From a virus: DNA of 64,000 bases. A program made the translations under genes and the position numbers. The stretch spans positions 1-64,000 of IMG/VR virus record IMGVR_UViG_3300045996_001613; one strand, given 5' to 3'. Below the pieces are notes generated by a model that did no database searches, was not told the DNA's origin, and saw only the letters and a program-made list of their open reading frames with translations. Below, one piece after another: positions 51,071-59,645 of the stretch (positions within the stretch are counted from its first letter, which is position 1; each line of letters opens with the position of its first letter).

Positions 51071-51076
51071 GATTCT

Positions 51077-51481
51077 CTAGTTGAAATTTCCTTTAACGAT
51101 AGACTGTGGATTGTAGATCAGCGTGTCCAGCATGTCCCTTAGCTCTCGGCGCTGCTCTCTGTAGGACGGAACACGAGGATCGGATAGCCGGAAGGTGTTG
51201 GGTGCCATAGAGTAGTCTATGACTACCGGGATGTCCATGAACGAAGTGCTCTTTTCGCGCTCCAGACCACGAAGGAACGCACGAGCCATCGCCCCTTCGA
51301 GGTTTTTAAGCATGATACGATTAATCTCTTTTTCCAGCGCATCGCGGTCCTCTTCGTCCATGTTCTCTAGCATCTTACTCAGCTTGGGGGCGTCCGCATC
51401 TTGCACGGTCTTGAGGAAAGGGGCGAAGTCTCCGCCACCCTTCCCTCTCCTGAGACCGGGGTCTCCCGCATTAGGCATCAA
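51077..51481 (-). CDS. Hypothetical 134-residue protein
   Basis: Gly/Arg-rich N terminus, then helices (LSKMLENMDEEDRDALEKEI; MLKNLEGAMARAFLRGLERE) and an Arg-rich end (YREQRRELRDMLDTLI). Overlaps the holin candidate by 11 bases. Not recognised. Confidence 0.55.
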   Translation of the reverse strand: MMPNAGDPGLRRGKGGGDFAPFLKTVQDADAPKLSKMLENMDEEDRDALEKEINRIMLKNLEGAMARAFLRGLEREKSTSFMDIPVVIDYSMAPNTFRLSDPRVPSYREQRRELRDMLDTLIYNPQSIVKGNFN

Positions 51482-51719
51482 AACGATCCCCCTTGCGTCC
51501 GGGCTTTATCCCGAGGGATGCCTTGGAGCGCGTGTAACGCTGTGCCGTTAGCCCCGCGAGCACCTGCACGACCACTACTAGGGTCGCAAGTTGCTCCTCG
51601 GTGAGTGCGTTGTCCACGCCCGTCAGCGCGATTACCCCCGCGTTGATCGCCGCGGCAATAGCCTGACTAACCGGAATAGGATACTGCTTGAGCAGTTTCT
51701 TGATCTTCCTCATATTCAT
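51471..51719 (-). CDS. Holin candidate
   Basis: 82 residues. A basic start (MNMRKIKKLLKQYP), two hydrophobic segments (VSQAIAAAINAGVIALTGVD and LATLVVVVQVLAGLTAQRYT) around a short polar turn, then a basic tail: class II holin topology. It directly follows the transglycosylase gene (ATGA overlap), the usual lysis arrangement. Dual start MNM is notable, as dual-start holins exist. Confidence 0.6.
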   Translation of the reverse strand: MNMRKIKKLLKQYPIPVSQAIAAAINAGVIALTGVDNALTEEQLATLVVVVQVLAGLTAQRYTRSKASLGIKPGRKGDRFDA

Positions 51720-52366
51720 TGCTTACCTCCTCTCTGCTGACCTATCACGGCCATTACATCTTTAGTTGGTGCGTCGGGAGCCGTGACCCGACTAAGACGG
51801 TTTTTCCAATGTCGCTCTAGCCGAGCGAAGTCTACATCATAGGGGTTGTCCGGGTTGTTCGACCGTCCATTGCCATCGTTGTACGCCTCGATAGCGTTTA
51901 GGTAGTCATACCGCGACAAGAGGCTGTCGAGGAATCTGATCGCGACGCGCAGTTGGTAACGAACAACGTGTGCCCCACCTTCACGGTTCGCCTCGATTAC
52001 GAAGTCCTTCATCGTAAGCTGTGGGACTCCGACGCCGTTCTGTCCCCCACCTTCCTCGATATTAAGAAGCAGAGCAACCACCCGGTCCTGGGTCACCGGC
52101 ACGCGGCAATACGGGGGCTCCTCGGTCCACGAGGGTCCCCAATCGCATCCAAAGATGTTCCTAGCCCCACTCTCCTTTTCCGCGAGGGCCGCGATCCGGG
52201 CTACATTGATACGCTTGCTATTAAACTGCCGTACCTCGCTGACTAGGATGCTGCCGATAGGCTCATATGGACCTAGCCAGTCGTAGTGATTGGCAAAGTA
52301 GCGGTCAATTATCTGCACCTTGGCAGAATCCCTTACGCCGAACTCTAGTCTCGATCCGCCTCGCAT
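51716..52366 (-). CDS. Endolysin: lytic transglycosylase/lysozyme fold
   Basis: 216 residues from ATG 52366 (GAGGGAGTGGTA, TAATG overlap). ARIAALAEKESGARNIFGCD holds the likely catalytic Glu (E63 or E65); GVGVPQLTMKDF is the G-x-x-QLT motif of SLT domains; AIEAYNDGNGR follows as in goose-type lysozymes. No signal peptide, so it should need a holin. Cleaves the peptidoglycan sugar backbone. Confidence 0.75.
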   Translation of the reverse strand: MRGGSRLEFGVRDSAKVQIIDRYFANHYDWLGPYEPIGSILVSEVRQFNSKRINVARIAALAEKESGARNIFGCDWGPSWTEEPPYCRVPVTQDRVVALLLNIEEGGGQNGVGVPQLTMKDFVIEANREGGAHVVRYQLRVAIRFLDSLLSRYDYLNAIEAYNDGNGRSNNPDNPYDVDFARLERHWKNRLSRVTAPDAPTKDVMAVIGQQRGGKQ

Positions 52367-52959
52367 TACCACTCCCTCAGCCTGACCTGTGCAGCCCAAT
52401 CGAGCACAGTGATGTGTATATGGTAGTCATGCCTCGCGTCAGACCCCGCGGGTCCCGGCGGCGAGCCCTCCCACCACGTCTGGAACGTCACCGGGTTACG
52501 CACCCACATGCGACCCCGGTATATCGCCCACCAGATGTCCGGGGGGCTCTCATCGTTGAAGATATGCGACCACACCGCGGCACCTACATCTAGGGGCAGT
52601 GGATCTCCACGCCCCCCAAACCCCCATATGTCGTAGGAGGTCATATCCCTGTTCCACTCCGGCGGGTGTTGGAAGTACGTGTTTGCCCATATCTTGCCCT
52701 TGAATTGAGGCAGGTTCACCAGTTGGTGCAGATAGCTCTCGACGTCCGGGGGTCGCCAGTTGTAGTTCGTGGGGTGCGCCTTTACATACGGACCCGCGGT
52801 CGACCCGTCCTTACCCACACCGGGCTGCAAGATCACGGCCCGACGCCGCAGCGCCGCGTGCGTGTCTTCCTGCTGCTTGCGCTGTCTATTTCTGCGCTGT
52901 TTCAGGTTGCGCTTGCGCTGCTGGCGACGTAGTACGCGCTTCTGGCGCTTGGTAACCAC
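52366..52959 (-). CDS. Protein with polybasic N terminus
   Basis: About 197 residues; GTG 52959 follows the previous stop by two bases. KRQKRVLRRQQRKRNLKQRR opens the protein, then a domain rich in Trp/Tyr/His (IWWAIYRGRMWVRN; HDYHIHITVLDW). Not recognised. Being between two hydrolase genes, it may take part in lysis or wall binding; the basic part could also bind nucleic acid. Confidence 0.5.
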   Translation of the reverse strand: MVTKRQKRVLRRQQRKRNLKQRRNRQRKQQEDTHAALRRRAVILQPGVGKDGSTAGPYVKAHPTNYNWRPPDVESYLHQLVNLPQFKGKIWANTYFQHPPEWNRDMTSYDIWGFGGRGDPLPLDVGAAVWSHIFNDESPPDIWWAIYRGRMWVRNPVTFQTWWEGSPPGPAGSDARHDYHIHITVLDWAAQVRLREW

Positions 52960-52961
52960 TG

Positions 52962-53648
52962 CTACGCAGCCTTGGGCTCCGTTGAGGAGCAGCCTGTCCA
53001 TCCAGAGAGATAGGAGAGTTCCCGCATGGTGCGATCATGCATGTACACGATGCCGCCGTCCCCGTAGTCCGTTCCCCACGAGTTCTGGAATATCCAGATA
53101 GTGTTTCCGTCATGGAGTACGTAGAATCCTATGCAAAGTATCGCATGTCCTCCAACGAGAGGTCCGGTGGGGTAAATGAAGTTGTACCGATCCGGCTCGT
53201 ACATCCCGTCGAACCAGCGCATCGTCATGACCACTGGCCCCTTGTTCATTCTCATCCAGAGCTTTACGTCGTCGAGTGTTCTTGCCCACACGAATCTCTC
53301 GATGTATCCATAGCCGCGATAGATCTTCGCGCCCGCCTGATTACTGGTCCCCTCTTCTGGGGGCGTGTCGGCAAACTCGTCTATCGCTTGCGCCTCGGGA
53401 TAGAAGCGGAAGGCGTCCTCGTCGGTCAGGAGCGTCGCGGGCACGCGAGGCCCCGCGTTGATCTTGTGCGCCCATGCAAAGAGCACACAGGCCCCCTCCT
53501 GACCCTGATTCAGAGTGGGTCCGGGATCGTAGAATGGTGACGTCTGTATAGTGGCGGTCGCGGGGAACTCCGCGGCCATGAGATAGTTTAGAGCACGCTC
53601 ATCTACAACGTACTTCGCTCCCAATCCTTTACGTCCACGTTTACTCAT
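52962..53648 (-). CDS. Papain-like (C1A) cysteine peptidase
   Basis: 228 residues. Gln48 in LNQGQEGACVLFAWA with Cys54, His168 in GGHAILCIGF and Asn189 in FQNSWGTDYGDGG form the complete papain set with correct spacing. No propeptide or signal peptide is evident. The -10 lies six bases before ATG 53648, so the mRNA is leaderless. May digest a host or virion protein at lysis or act on peptide cross-bridges. Confidence 0.88.
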   Translation of the reverse strand: MSKRGRKGLGAKYVVDERALNYLMAAEFPATATIQTSPFYDPGPTLNQGQEGACVLFAWAHKINAGPRVPATLLTDEDAFRFYPEAQAIDEFADTPPEEGTSNQAGAKIYRGYGYIERFVWARTLDDVKLWMRMNKGPVVMTMRWFDGMYEPDRYNFIYPTGPLVGGHAILCIGFYVLHDGNTIWIFQNSWGTDYGDGGIVYMHDRTMRELSYLSGWTGCSSTEPKAA

Positions 53649-53654
53649 AATGGT

Positions 53655-53682
53655 ATTGTACCAACCTTTGCTTTTATTGTAA
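53655..53682 (-). promoter_or_regulatory. Promoter TTACAA-N16-TGGTACAAT
   Basis: TTACAA (53682-53677) and TACAAT (53660-53655) with TGG extension; initiation predicted at or next to the peptidase ATG. Confidence 0.7.
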
Positions 53683-54135
53683 CTAAGAGCCGTTCCTTCG
53701 TTCTCTTTGCCTCGCTATGTACATGTACCACCGTCGACGATAGTTTCGTATCCCCAAAAGTATCACGAACAGTAGAATCTGGATCGCGCCCATAAGCATC
53801 TCGGTACTTATGAGTAGAGAAGATATAAATATGGCACGGTCCTCTCCCGACTCGGTAGTGGGAGGGATCATAATCGCGATCAGTCCCGCGGAGGTAATAA
53901 CCAGATCCATAGGAACAAAGACCACGGACATAATGAACAAGCGAAAGGACAGGAATATAGAGCTATCACTTAGTATTTTCTCGGACTCCGTGGGCATGTC
54001 CGCTAATAGTCCAGCCCTCTCAGCAAGGTTTACTTGCCACTCTTCCCATGCTAGCAAGGGGATTATGACAGAAAGTATCAGGAGTAGGAATCCTATGCCT
54101 GTCCATGTATACGCGAGATAATCTGTTGCAGTCAC
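53683..54135 (-). CDS. Membrane protein with three hydrophobic segments
   Basis: 150 residues, GTG start in TAGTG. Helices WTGIGFLLLILSVIIPLLAW, FLSFRLFIMSVVFVPMDLVI (with following SAGLIAIMIPP) and LMGAIQILLFVILLGIRNY; basic C terminus (RRRWYMYIARQRERRNGS). Part of a three-gene membrane cluster between fibres and lysins; holin or antiholin role possible. Confidence 0.65.
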   Translation of the reverse strand: MTATDYLAYTWTGIGFLLLILSVIIPLLAWEEWQVNLAERAGLLADMPTESEKILSDSSIFLSFRLFIMSVVFVPMDLVITSAGLIAIMIPPTTESGEDRAIFISSLLISTEMLMGAIQILLFVILLGIRNYRRRWYMYIARQRERRNGS

Positions 54136-54401
54136 TACGATCCCTTCTTATCTTTAATTGACGCCTCCTTCGCCAAGGCTATTTCCCTTATGCGGAGGAC
54201 GTGCTGCTCAATCCTCTCGGCGCTGGTTTTTACGTTGTTAGTCTCTTTGCGTATTGCTTCTAGGTCTCTCTCGCTTAGATCGCCCTCTACCTCAAAGGTC
54301 TCGAATGCACGGTCTTCTTTGCAGAACAGATACCATACCCCCCCTCCTATAGACATTCCGAAGACCAAAATCGCAATGATTTGAAATATAACTATCGTCA
54401 C
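54135..54401 (-). CDS. Membrane-anchored coiled-coil protein
   Basis: 88 residues. N-terminal helix (IVIFQIIAILVFGMSIGGGV) then an acidic coiled coil (SERDLEAIRKETNNVKTSAE; RIEQHVLRIREIALAKEA). Resembles holin-associated or spanin-like proteins in topology only. Confidence 0.6.
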   Translation of the reverse strand: MTIVIFQIIAILVFGMSIGGGVWYLFCKEDRAFETFEVEGDLSERDLEAIRKETNNVKTSAERIEQHVLRIREIALAKEASIKDKKGS

Positions 54402-54739
54402 TCTGGGCCTCCCTTGCTCAGTCTTCTGACATAAAGATCGGCCAACTCCACTGTAGCCCTCTGTCCCGCTTGGATAGCGGGTATGATCGAGTCACGATAC
54501 TGCGCCACCGTCGTTTCCAAGCTGGAAATGCGACTATTCTGGCTATCTATCGTCTTGTCGCGATCTTCTATGCGCTTGTCCTTCTCTTTATTGAGCAGCC
54601 AGAACAAAGCGGCGATGGCCGACAGTATAGGCAAAACCAGCGTGGTAATCAACCACTGCGGAGGGATTGTAAAGCCTCCGGATGATACTTGGATTAGAAG
54701 TCCCACTTGCGCCCCCTCGGTTATCAGGCAGTCTACCAT
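54398..54739 (-). CDS. Membrane-anchored coiled-coil protein (holin-like)
   Basis: 113 residues. One membrane helix (LITTLVLPILSAIAALFWLL) with a charged coiled coil after it (DKRIEDRDKTIDSQNSRISS). Similar membrane-plus-coil proteins are encoded next to holins in actinophages. Overlaps the next gene by ATGA. Confidence 0.6.
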   Translation of the reverse strand: MVDCLITEGAQVGLLIQVSSGGFTIPPQWLITTLVLPILSAIAALFWLLNKEKDKRIEDRDKTIDSQNSRISSLETTVAQYRDSIIPAIQAGQRATVELADLYVRRLSKGGPE

Positions 54740-54755
54740 TTAATAAAACTTAAAA

Positions 54756-56039
54756 CTACGCCTCGCCGCGAATACCAACCATTCCCACCAGATCGATGCC
54801 TTCCGCGGCAGGAGGAGTGCCTGAGGCGATTGGGGGTAGGGTCAGAGACGTAGTGCTGGTACGCATATTGGTGTTGTGGCCGGTTGCTGTTCCCGCGGTG
54901 ACCGTTTGCCAAATAATCTGTATTAACAGATATTCGTTGGCAAATACGACGTCACTAGCAGGCGTGAGTATTGCCGAGAGGTGAGTGTCCCCGTTCGTCT
55001 GTGCAGCGGGCCACGTTACTTGGTCGCTGACCACGTCGGACCCTATCTGTGTGGGGCTGGACCCGGTTGCGCTTGCACTTCTGAAAAAGCGCACTCTGAT
55101 CGAGTGGGCTCCGGCTGACGCGGCGGTCCCCTTGCCGTGCCATAGGAAGTGCCAAGGCTTACCCGCGGGCAACGTCTTACTCAGTGGACCCACCACGATG
55201 CAGTCTCCACGAGCCGCGTCAGGCAAGGATGAGGGTATCGTAGTTACGAAGGAGGCACGAGGGATGATGAAGTTAGAGTCCATTAGAGCGTATCTGGGAA
55301 CCGGCGTGCTGTTGCCGTAGTTAAATCCGGTCCCTCCTCCCGCCGAGTCTATCGGACTGTCGTCAGACGTCGAATGGTGGTTGTTTACTCCCGACTCTAC
55401 TAATGGGGTAGCCAACCACTTGCGATCTATTGTCTCGGCTTCGGTGTCGGGATGCAGTATGACCGTAAACGCGGACCATGCAGATGAAGTGATGGTTATA
55501 CTGGAGTCTCCACACAGCCCCTCGGAGGCTAGGTTCTCAGAAGCTATCTGGCAGGACCTCACGGCACCATTCTGCTCCTGATGCACCGTGCCCGTCGCGG
55601 GGTCGCCCATAGCGTTAACTGAGTTGCACGCCCATCCCCGTACGAGAAGCGAATTTGCCGCGTAGCTGTACGTGCCGGGTGCTGTGGCCGTTGTGCTGTT
55701 TGCATTTCCCGTTTTGGGCCTAAAGTTTGCAATGGCTCGTGTCACGTGGCAGTTTTGAAAGGCCCCCGCGACCCAATTACCTACAGTGGCAGCGCTAATG
55801 GTAAAGCTCCAACTGGTCTCTCCGGCCCCAGCTTTACCCCACAGTGCGTAAAAGTTGTTGTTGCCGACGTTCTGCGCTCGTACTGAGGCCCATCCCGTCG
55901 GTTGCACTGTGACAAGAGCAGCGCTGTCCAGTATCAGGAAGGCGACAATCCAGTCCCCCTCTTGTGCACCCGGTACGCTGACAGCTTGGGTAGTAGAGGA
56001 GGCGTTAGACCCCTTGTTGGATGTCCGGAGGGACGGCAT
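54756..56039 (-). CDS. Tail fibre / surface adhesion protein with jelly-roll-like repeats
   Basis: 427 residues from ATG 56039 (TAATG with the sulfatase stop). Beta-rich Ala/Ser/Thr-rich sequence (WIVAFLILDSAALVTVQPTG; SWSFTISAATVGNWVAGAFQ), no catalytic motif. Position between the sulfatase and the lysis cluster fits an accessory adsorption protein. Confidence 0.6.
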   Translation of the reverse strand: MPSLRTSNKGSNASSTTQAVSVPGAQEGDWIVAFLILDSAALVTVQPTGWASVRAQNVGNNNFYALWGKAGAGETSWSFTISAATVGNWVAGAFQNCHVTRAIANFRPKTGNANSTTATAPGTYSYAANSLLVRGWACNSVNAMGDPATGTVHQEQNGAVRSCQIASENLASEGLCGDSSITITSSAWSAFTVILHPDTEAETIDRKWLATPLVESGVNNHHSTSDDSPIDSAGGGTGFNYGNSTPVPRYALMDSNFIIPRASFVTTIPSSLPDAARGDCIVVGPLSKTLPAGKPWHFLWHGKGTAASAGAHSIRVRFFRSASATGSSPTQIGSDVVSDQVTWPAAQTNGDTHLSAILTPASDVVFANEYLLIQIIWQTVTAGTATGHNTNMRTSTTSLTLPPIASGTPPAAEGIDLVGMVGIRGEA

Positions 56040-57337
56040 TACGCCTCTGTGACGCGGCAGGTGTTTCCGCGGCATGTAACCATCGAGTTCAGTATGGGCT
56101 GGAGCCAGGACTTAACCTGCTGGCCCTCTGCAGTATTGACAATGTTGGTCAACTCGTAGGGGTCCGCGTCGTCCCCGCCTATATCAAAGATCAGAATGGG
56201 CTCAGTTTTATTGGAGCGCTGAATGTAGGCGTACGCTTCGTTGGTTTGGTAGTCCATTGTACGGAGCATTTTCCAGCCTGATCCCGTAGATTCAATTAAC
56301 ACCTTGGTGCGCCAATCAGTAGGTACAACACCCGAGAAGGTGGGCACTAGGCTGCGCCCGTCCCAATCGGACCACGAGGCCCCTGCGAGGTCTGCAATGG
56401 TCGTAGGTATGTCTATGTGGGAGACTAGGGCAGGGCTCTTGACTCCCGCGGGAATCGTGGGACCCGTCGCGGTAAACGGAATCTTTACGGTTTCGTTCCA
56501 CCACTTATCTTTCTGGTACTGGTCGTGCTCGCCTAGCAGATAGCCGTTGTCGGCAACGTGTATTACGTAGGTGTTCTCCAGTTGTCCATTAGCCGCCAGA
56601 CTGGTGTAGATGCGGTCGATAGCCTCATCCAACTCCTGCACCTCCTCCAGCTTCCCTTCTTGTACCTGCTGCTGGGCCTCCCTCTCCGCGGGGCTCATCC
56701 CCGTCATGTTGGGGGTGATGGCTAAGGGAGTATCATCATGCAGGTGTTCGTACTCGGGCTCCGGCTTGTACGGGCTGTGAGGGCTTAGGTACGAAGCCGT
56801 GATAAAGAAGGGCTCGGGCCGGGTTGACTGCTGATTAAGAAACGACTCCACCCTGCTAGTGATAAGCTCAGAGCTATAGTGAGGCGGCTGGGCGAAGGTC
56901 CTAACTGTGCCAAACTCATTAAAGGTGTGAGACGGCTCGGTGTCGACAATCTTGTTTGCATGCACGAACCATGCACTCTGATCGTAGCCGGGGGGCAGGT
57001 CCAAGGGCATGTTGAAGTAACCGTTTTGGATCTTGCCAAAGTATCCCACTCGATACCCCATCGACTGCAACCGAGTGGCGGGAGTGTCGAGCAGTAGCCC
57101 CTTACTCTTTCCTGCAGAGTATCCGGTGTCCGTGTTGACTGTAACCCGGTGGGTGTGCTGGTGTTTGCCACAGATCATCGTCCATCGCGTCGGTGTGCAC
57201 AGAGGGGTCGAGCAAAACCCGTTATCGTAGTCTATGCCGCCGTCCACCATGTGATGAAACTTCTTGGGCATGACGTCGCGATGGTGGGTGTACTTCTTGG
57301 GATCATCGTCGGAAATCAACAGTACTATGTTGAACAT
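56039..57337 (-). CDS. Sulfatase in the tail-fibre cassette
   Basis: 432 residues, AAAGGTGCAAC before ATG 57337. The N-terminal metal site is LLISDDDPKK (D10-D12); the modification motif is PLCTPTR, i.e. C47-x-P-x-R51, which hosts convert to formylglycine; YVIHVADNGYLLGEHDQYQK is the typical C-terminal metal/active-site block (DNG..GEH). It would remove sulfate esters from a polysaccharide. No signal peptide, and it lies among fibre genes, so it is probably a virion-borne or lysate enzyme. Confidence 0.85.
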   Translation of the reverse strand: MFNIVLLISDDDPKKYTHHRDVMPKKFHHMVDGGIDYDNGFCSTPLCTPTRWTMICGKHQHTHRVTVNTDTGYSAGKSKGLLLDTPATRLQSMGYRVGYFGKIQNGYFNMPLDLPPGYDQSAWFVHANKIVDTEPSHTFNEFGTVRTFAQPPHYSSELITSRVESFLNQQSTRPEPFFITASYLSPHSPYKPEPEYEHLHDDTPLAITPNMTGMSPAEREAQQQVQEGKLEEVQELDEAIDRIYTSLAANGQLENTYVIHVADNGYLLGEHDQYQKDKWWNETVKIPFTATGPTIPAGVKSPALVSHIDIPTTIADLAGASWSDWDGRSLVPTFSGVVPTDWRTKVLIESTGSGWKMLRTMDYQTNEAYAYIQRSNKTEPILIFDIGGDDADPYELTNIVNTAEGQQVKSWLQPILNSMVTCRGNTCRVTEA

Positions 57338-57368
57338 GTTGCACCTTTCTTTGGTATATGTGTTTGGT

Positions 57369-58421
57369 TTAGTAGGTTCCCCTCACCTTCACGGTGAGAT
57401 TGGCACCCGTCGTGCCGGTCCCTACTTGGTCTATGTCACAGGTGATTATCGACCCTACCCCCGGCTGCGTAATGTCCGGCAGGGCAGCGTTCACGCGATA
57501 GTTTCCCGCGGGAGTTATAGCCGGTCGATTGCCCTGCGTAGTGTACAGAGTAGTCTTTGCCCCCGTGCTCAGGTTGACCGAGTTTATATCCACAATCACA
57601 TTTTGAGTGGTCGGCTTGGTATCACAGTAGATAGACACCTCTGTGATAGTGGGCGTACCGCTGTTGGGCAGGTGCTCCCCACCCACTCCGACTTGCGTTG
57701 CGAGGTTGCCTCCATAGAAAAACGTTGCATTCCACTCTCGGGTAGTGGGTGCCCTCGCGTCTGATAGCCTAGAATCGTTTCCTGCCGCGGCCTGCTGCGC
57801 CCCGGTGCCGAGGGTACGGAACGAGGGTATTGCTGCCGCCGCGTCAGAGGGGAGGCGTACCCATCTGCCGACTCCTGCCCCGCCATAGTTCGCGTCCCAC
57901 ACTAGAAGGGCTCGGCTGTTGGGGGAGAACTGCCCTCCGCCAACTACTCGACTGGTAGCCTCGGTTGCGTTCAGGGAAAGGGTGAAGGCAGAACGGTTGA
58001 CCACGTGTATGAATTGACCGTCAAATCCCCCCGCGTCAACTGTTACGCCGGTCCTGTCTGCGGTGGCTGTGACAAGTATTACGCCGTCGGTTCCTACCGC
58101 TATGGCTCCCGAGGCCGCAATGGTCTGCAGGGCTCGTACCGAGGGGCGTACCGGATCTGCGCCTCCCCATCCGTGGCTAGATCCGTGGCTAGTGGGCGTT
58201 CTCGCGTCTGACAGCCTAGAATCGTTCCCCGCCGCGGCCTGTTGAGCACCAGTACCGAGAGTGCGAAGGGAGCCGGTGGCTGCAGCCGCGTCCACGGCCA
58301 TTGCGTCTCCCCCTCCCGGCTGGTGCGACGAAGCGTGGGAAGCGGGTGCTTCGCCAGCCTTACTTAGGTTGACCCCGTTGTGCGTAGGACGATCTGGACC
58401 AAAGAAGTCGTGATCACCCAT
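57369..58421 (-). CDS. Tail fibre protein with duplicated GTGAQQAAAGNDSRLSD unit
   Basis: 350 residues. LGTGAQQAAAGNDSRLSDAR appears twice (near residues 54 and 204), a motif common in phage fibres. Between them lie PVRPSVRALQTIAASGAIAV and a beta domain; the C terminus (GEHLPNSGTPTITEVSIYCD) is a head domain that may bind the receptor. Confidence 0.8.
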   Translation of the reverse strand: MGDHDFFGPDRPTHNGVNLSKAGEAPASHASSHQPGGGDAMAVDAAAATGSLRTLGTGAQQAAAGNDSRLSDARTPTSHGSSHGWGGADPVRPSVRALQTIAASGAIAVGTDGVILVTATADRTGVTVDAGGFDGQFIHVVNRSAFTLSLNATEATSRVVGGGQFSPNSRALLVWDANYGGAGVGRWVRLPSDAAAAIPSFRTLGTGAQQAAAGNDSRLSDARAPTTREWNATFFYGGNLATQVGVGGEHLPNSGTPTITEVSIYCDTKPTTQNVIVDINSVNLSTGAKTTLYTTQGNRPAITPAGNYRVNAALPDITQPGVGSIITCDIDQVGTGTTGANLTVKVRGTY

Positions 58422-59219
58422 TTATCCGCCTAGTATTACAACGCGAAACTGGTCCGTAGTGGGAGCCGTGCCATACATCAGGCGCACTGTGTTCGTGTCC
58501 GGTCGACGGACTCCCGGCTGGGCCGAGGCCCACGGGGTAGAGTTGTAGTACACCTCTACCCCGACATCCCTAGATCCGAAGTTGTGGGTGATGTCTATCT
58601 GGGTCGCGGACCCGTTGCCCACATTTGAGGCAAACTTCTTGGCCCTCGCGTTTATCAGGTTCGTGATGGTGGTGGAGAAGTTGGCATCGTCCCCTAGGGC
58701 CGCGGCTAACTCGTTTAGTGTATCGAGGGTGCCGGGAGACGAATCCACGAGGTTCGATATCGCGGTGTCTACATAGCTTTCCGAGGCCAAGTTCGCGACG
58801 GCTGTAGCAATCTGTCCGAACGCCGCGGCGTCCGTATTTGCCGTGCCGTTTGCGAGGTTGACAATCTTCTGTGAGTTAAGGTCAACACTAGCCGTGGGGT
58901 CAGCCATGTCCGACCATTTCTGCGCTAGTACTGCCGTCGCGAAGTCCGAGATGGTCGCGGCAAGCTGTGATCCCGTATGGTTGGCTCGCGCCAGATAGTA
59001 CGTGCCGTCCTGACCGTCCAAGGTCTCCGCATCCCCGCCGCCTCCCGCGGTGCCAAGTGTTATAACGGTGCTCCCGTCATACACCTTGACCGCGTTGGCC
59101 GAGGAGTCCCACCAGATCGACCCCTCCGTAGGCGTGCCGTGGTTTCCCGCGATAAGCTGGAGAACCAAGTTTAGCGCCTGATGCTTGTTGAACTCTACAT
59201 TATAAAGAAACTCTGTCAT
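58422..59219 (-). CDS. Tail fibre protein
   Basis: 265 residues, one base after the previous gene. Collagen-free fibre repeats (LDGQDGTYYLARANHTGSQL, then ISDFATAVLAQ), ESYVDTAISNLVDSSPGTLD, and a C-terminal domain (DITHNFGSRDVGVEVYYNST) also found in other phage fibres. Confidence 0.8.
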   Translation of the reverse strand: MTEFLYNVEFNKHQALNLVLQLIAGNHGTPTEGSIWWDSSANAVKVYDGSTVITLGTAGGGGDAETLDGQDGTYYLARANHTGSQLAATISDFATAVLAQKWSDMADPTASVDLNSQKIVNLANGTANTDAAAFGQIATAVANLASESYVDTAISNLVDSSPGTLDTLNELAAALGDDANFSTTITNLINARAKKFASNVGNGSATQIDITHNFGSRDVGVEVYYNSTPWASAQPGVRRPDTNTVRLMYGTAPTTDQFRVVILGG

Positions 59220-59231
59220 GATCCCTTTCCC

Positions 59232-59645
59232 CTAGTTACAGGACGCGGTACCGCTAAATGGTGCGCTAAAGTACAACGTCAATTGGTTGGAACTGTTGAA
59301 TACAACCCGTCCCTCCACCTTTTTCCCCGACGAATCCATTACAGTTACCGCGGGATATTTACCTAGATTGTGATTGACGGTCCATGTGGCAGATGCAGCA
59401 CCCTGCTCGTGCAGGTATTCCGCGTCTCCTCCGCCTCCGCCTTCCCCCTCGGCTACCGCTTCCCATGCGGAGCCCGTCCACACCTTGAGGGTAAGGCCCA
59501 CCCCATCGTCAATCCAGAAGTTTACTTGCGAGGGGTCGGGCGCAACGTTACCCTGATACAGTTTACCACGAGTTCCGTCTGCCAATGCATAGATAGGCAT
59601 GTCGTCGAAGTTGCCGGCACGCGCTATTACCTTCCCCTCGGTCAT
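59232..59645 (-). CDS. Short tail fibre / tip protein
   Basis: 137 residues. GTRGKLYQGNVAPDPSQVNF, then a Gly hinge and a C-terminal domain WTVNHNLGKYPAVTVMDSSG, a variant of the tip domain at the end of the previous fibre (NFGSRDVGVEVYY). Likely another copy of a modular receptor-binding unit. Confidence 0.7.
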   Translation of the reverse strand: MTEGKVIARAGNFDDMPIYALADGTRGKLYQGNVAPDPSQVNFWIDDGVGLTLKVWTGSAWEAVAEGEGGGGGDAEYLHEQGAASATWTVNHNLGKYPAVTVMDSSGKKVEGRVVFNSSNQLTLYFSAPFSGTASCN

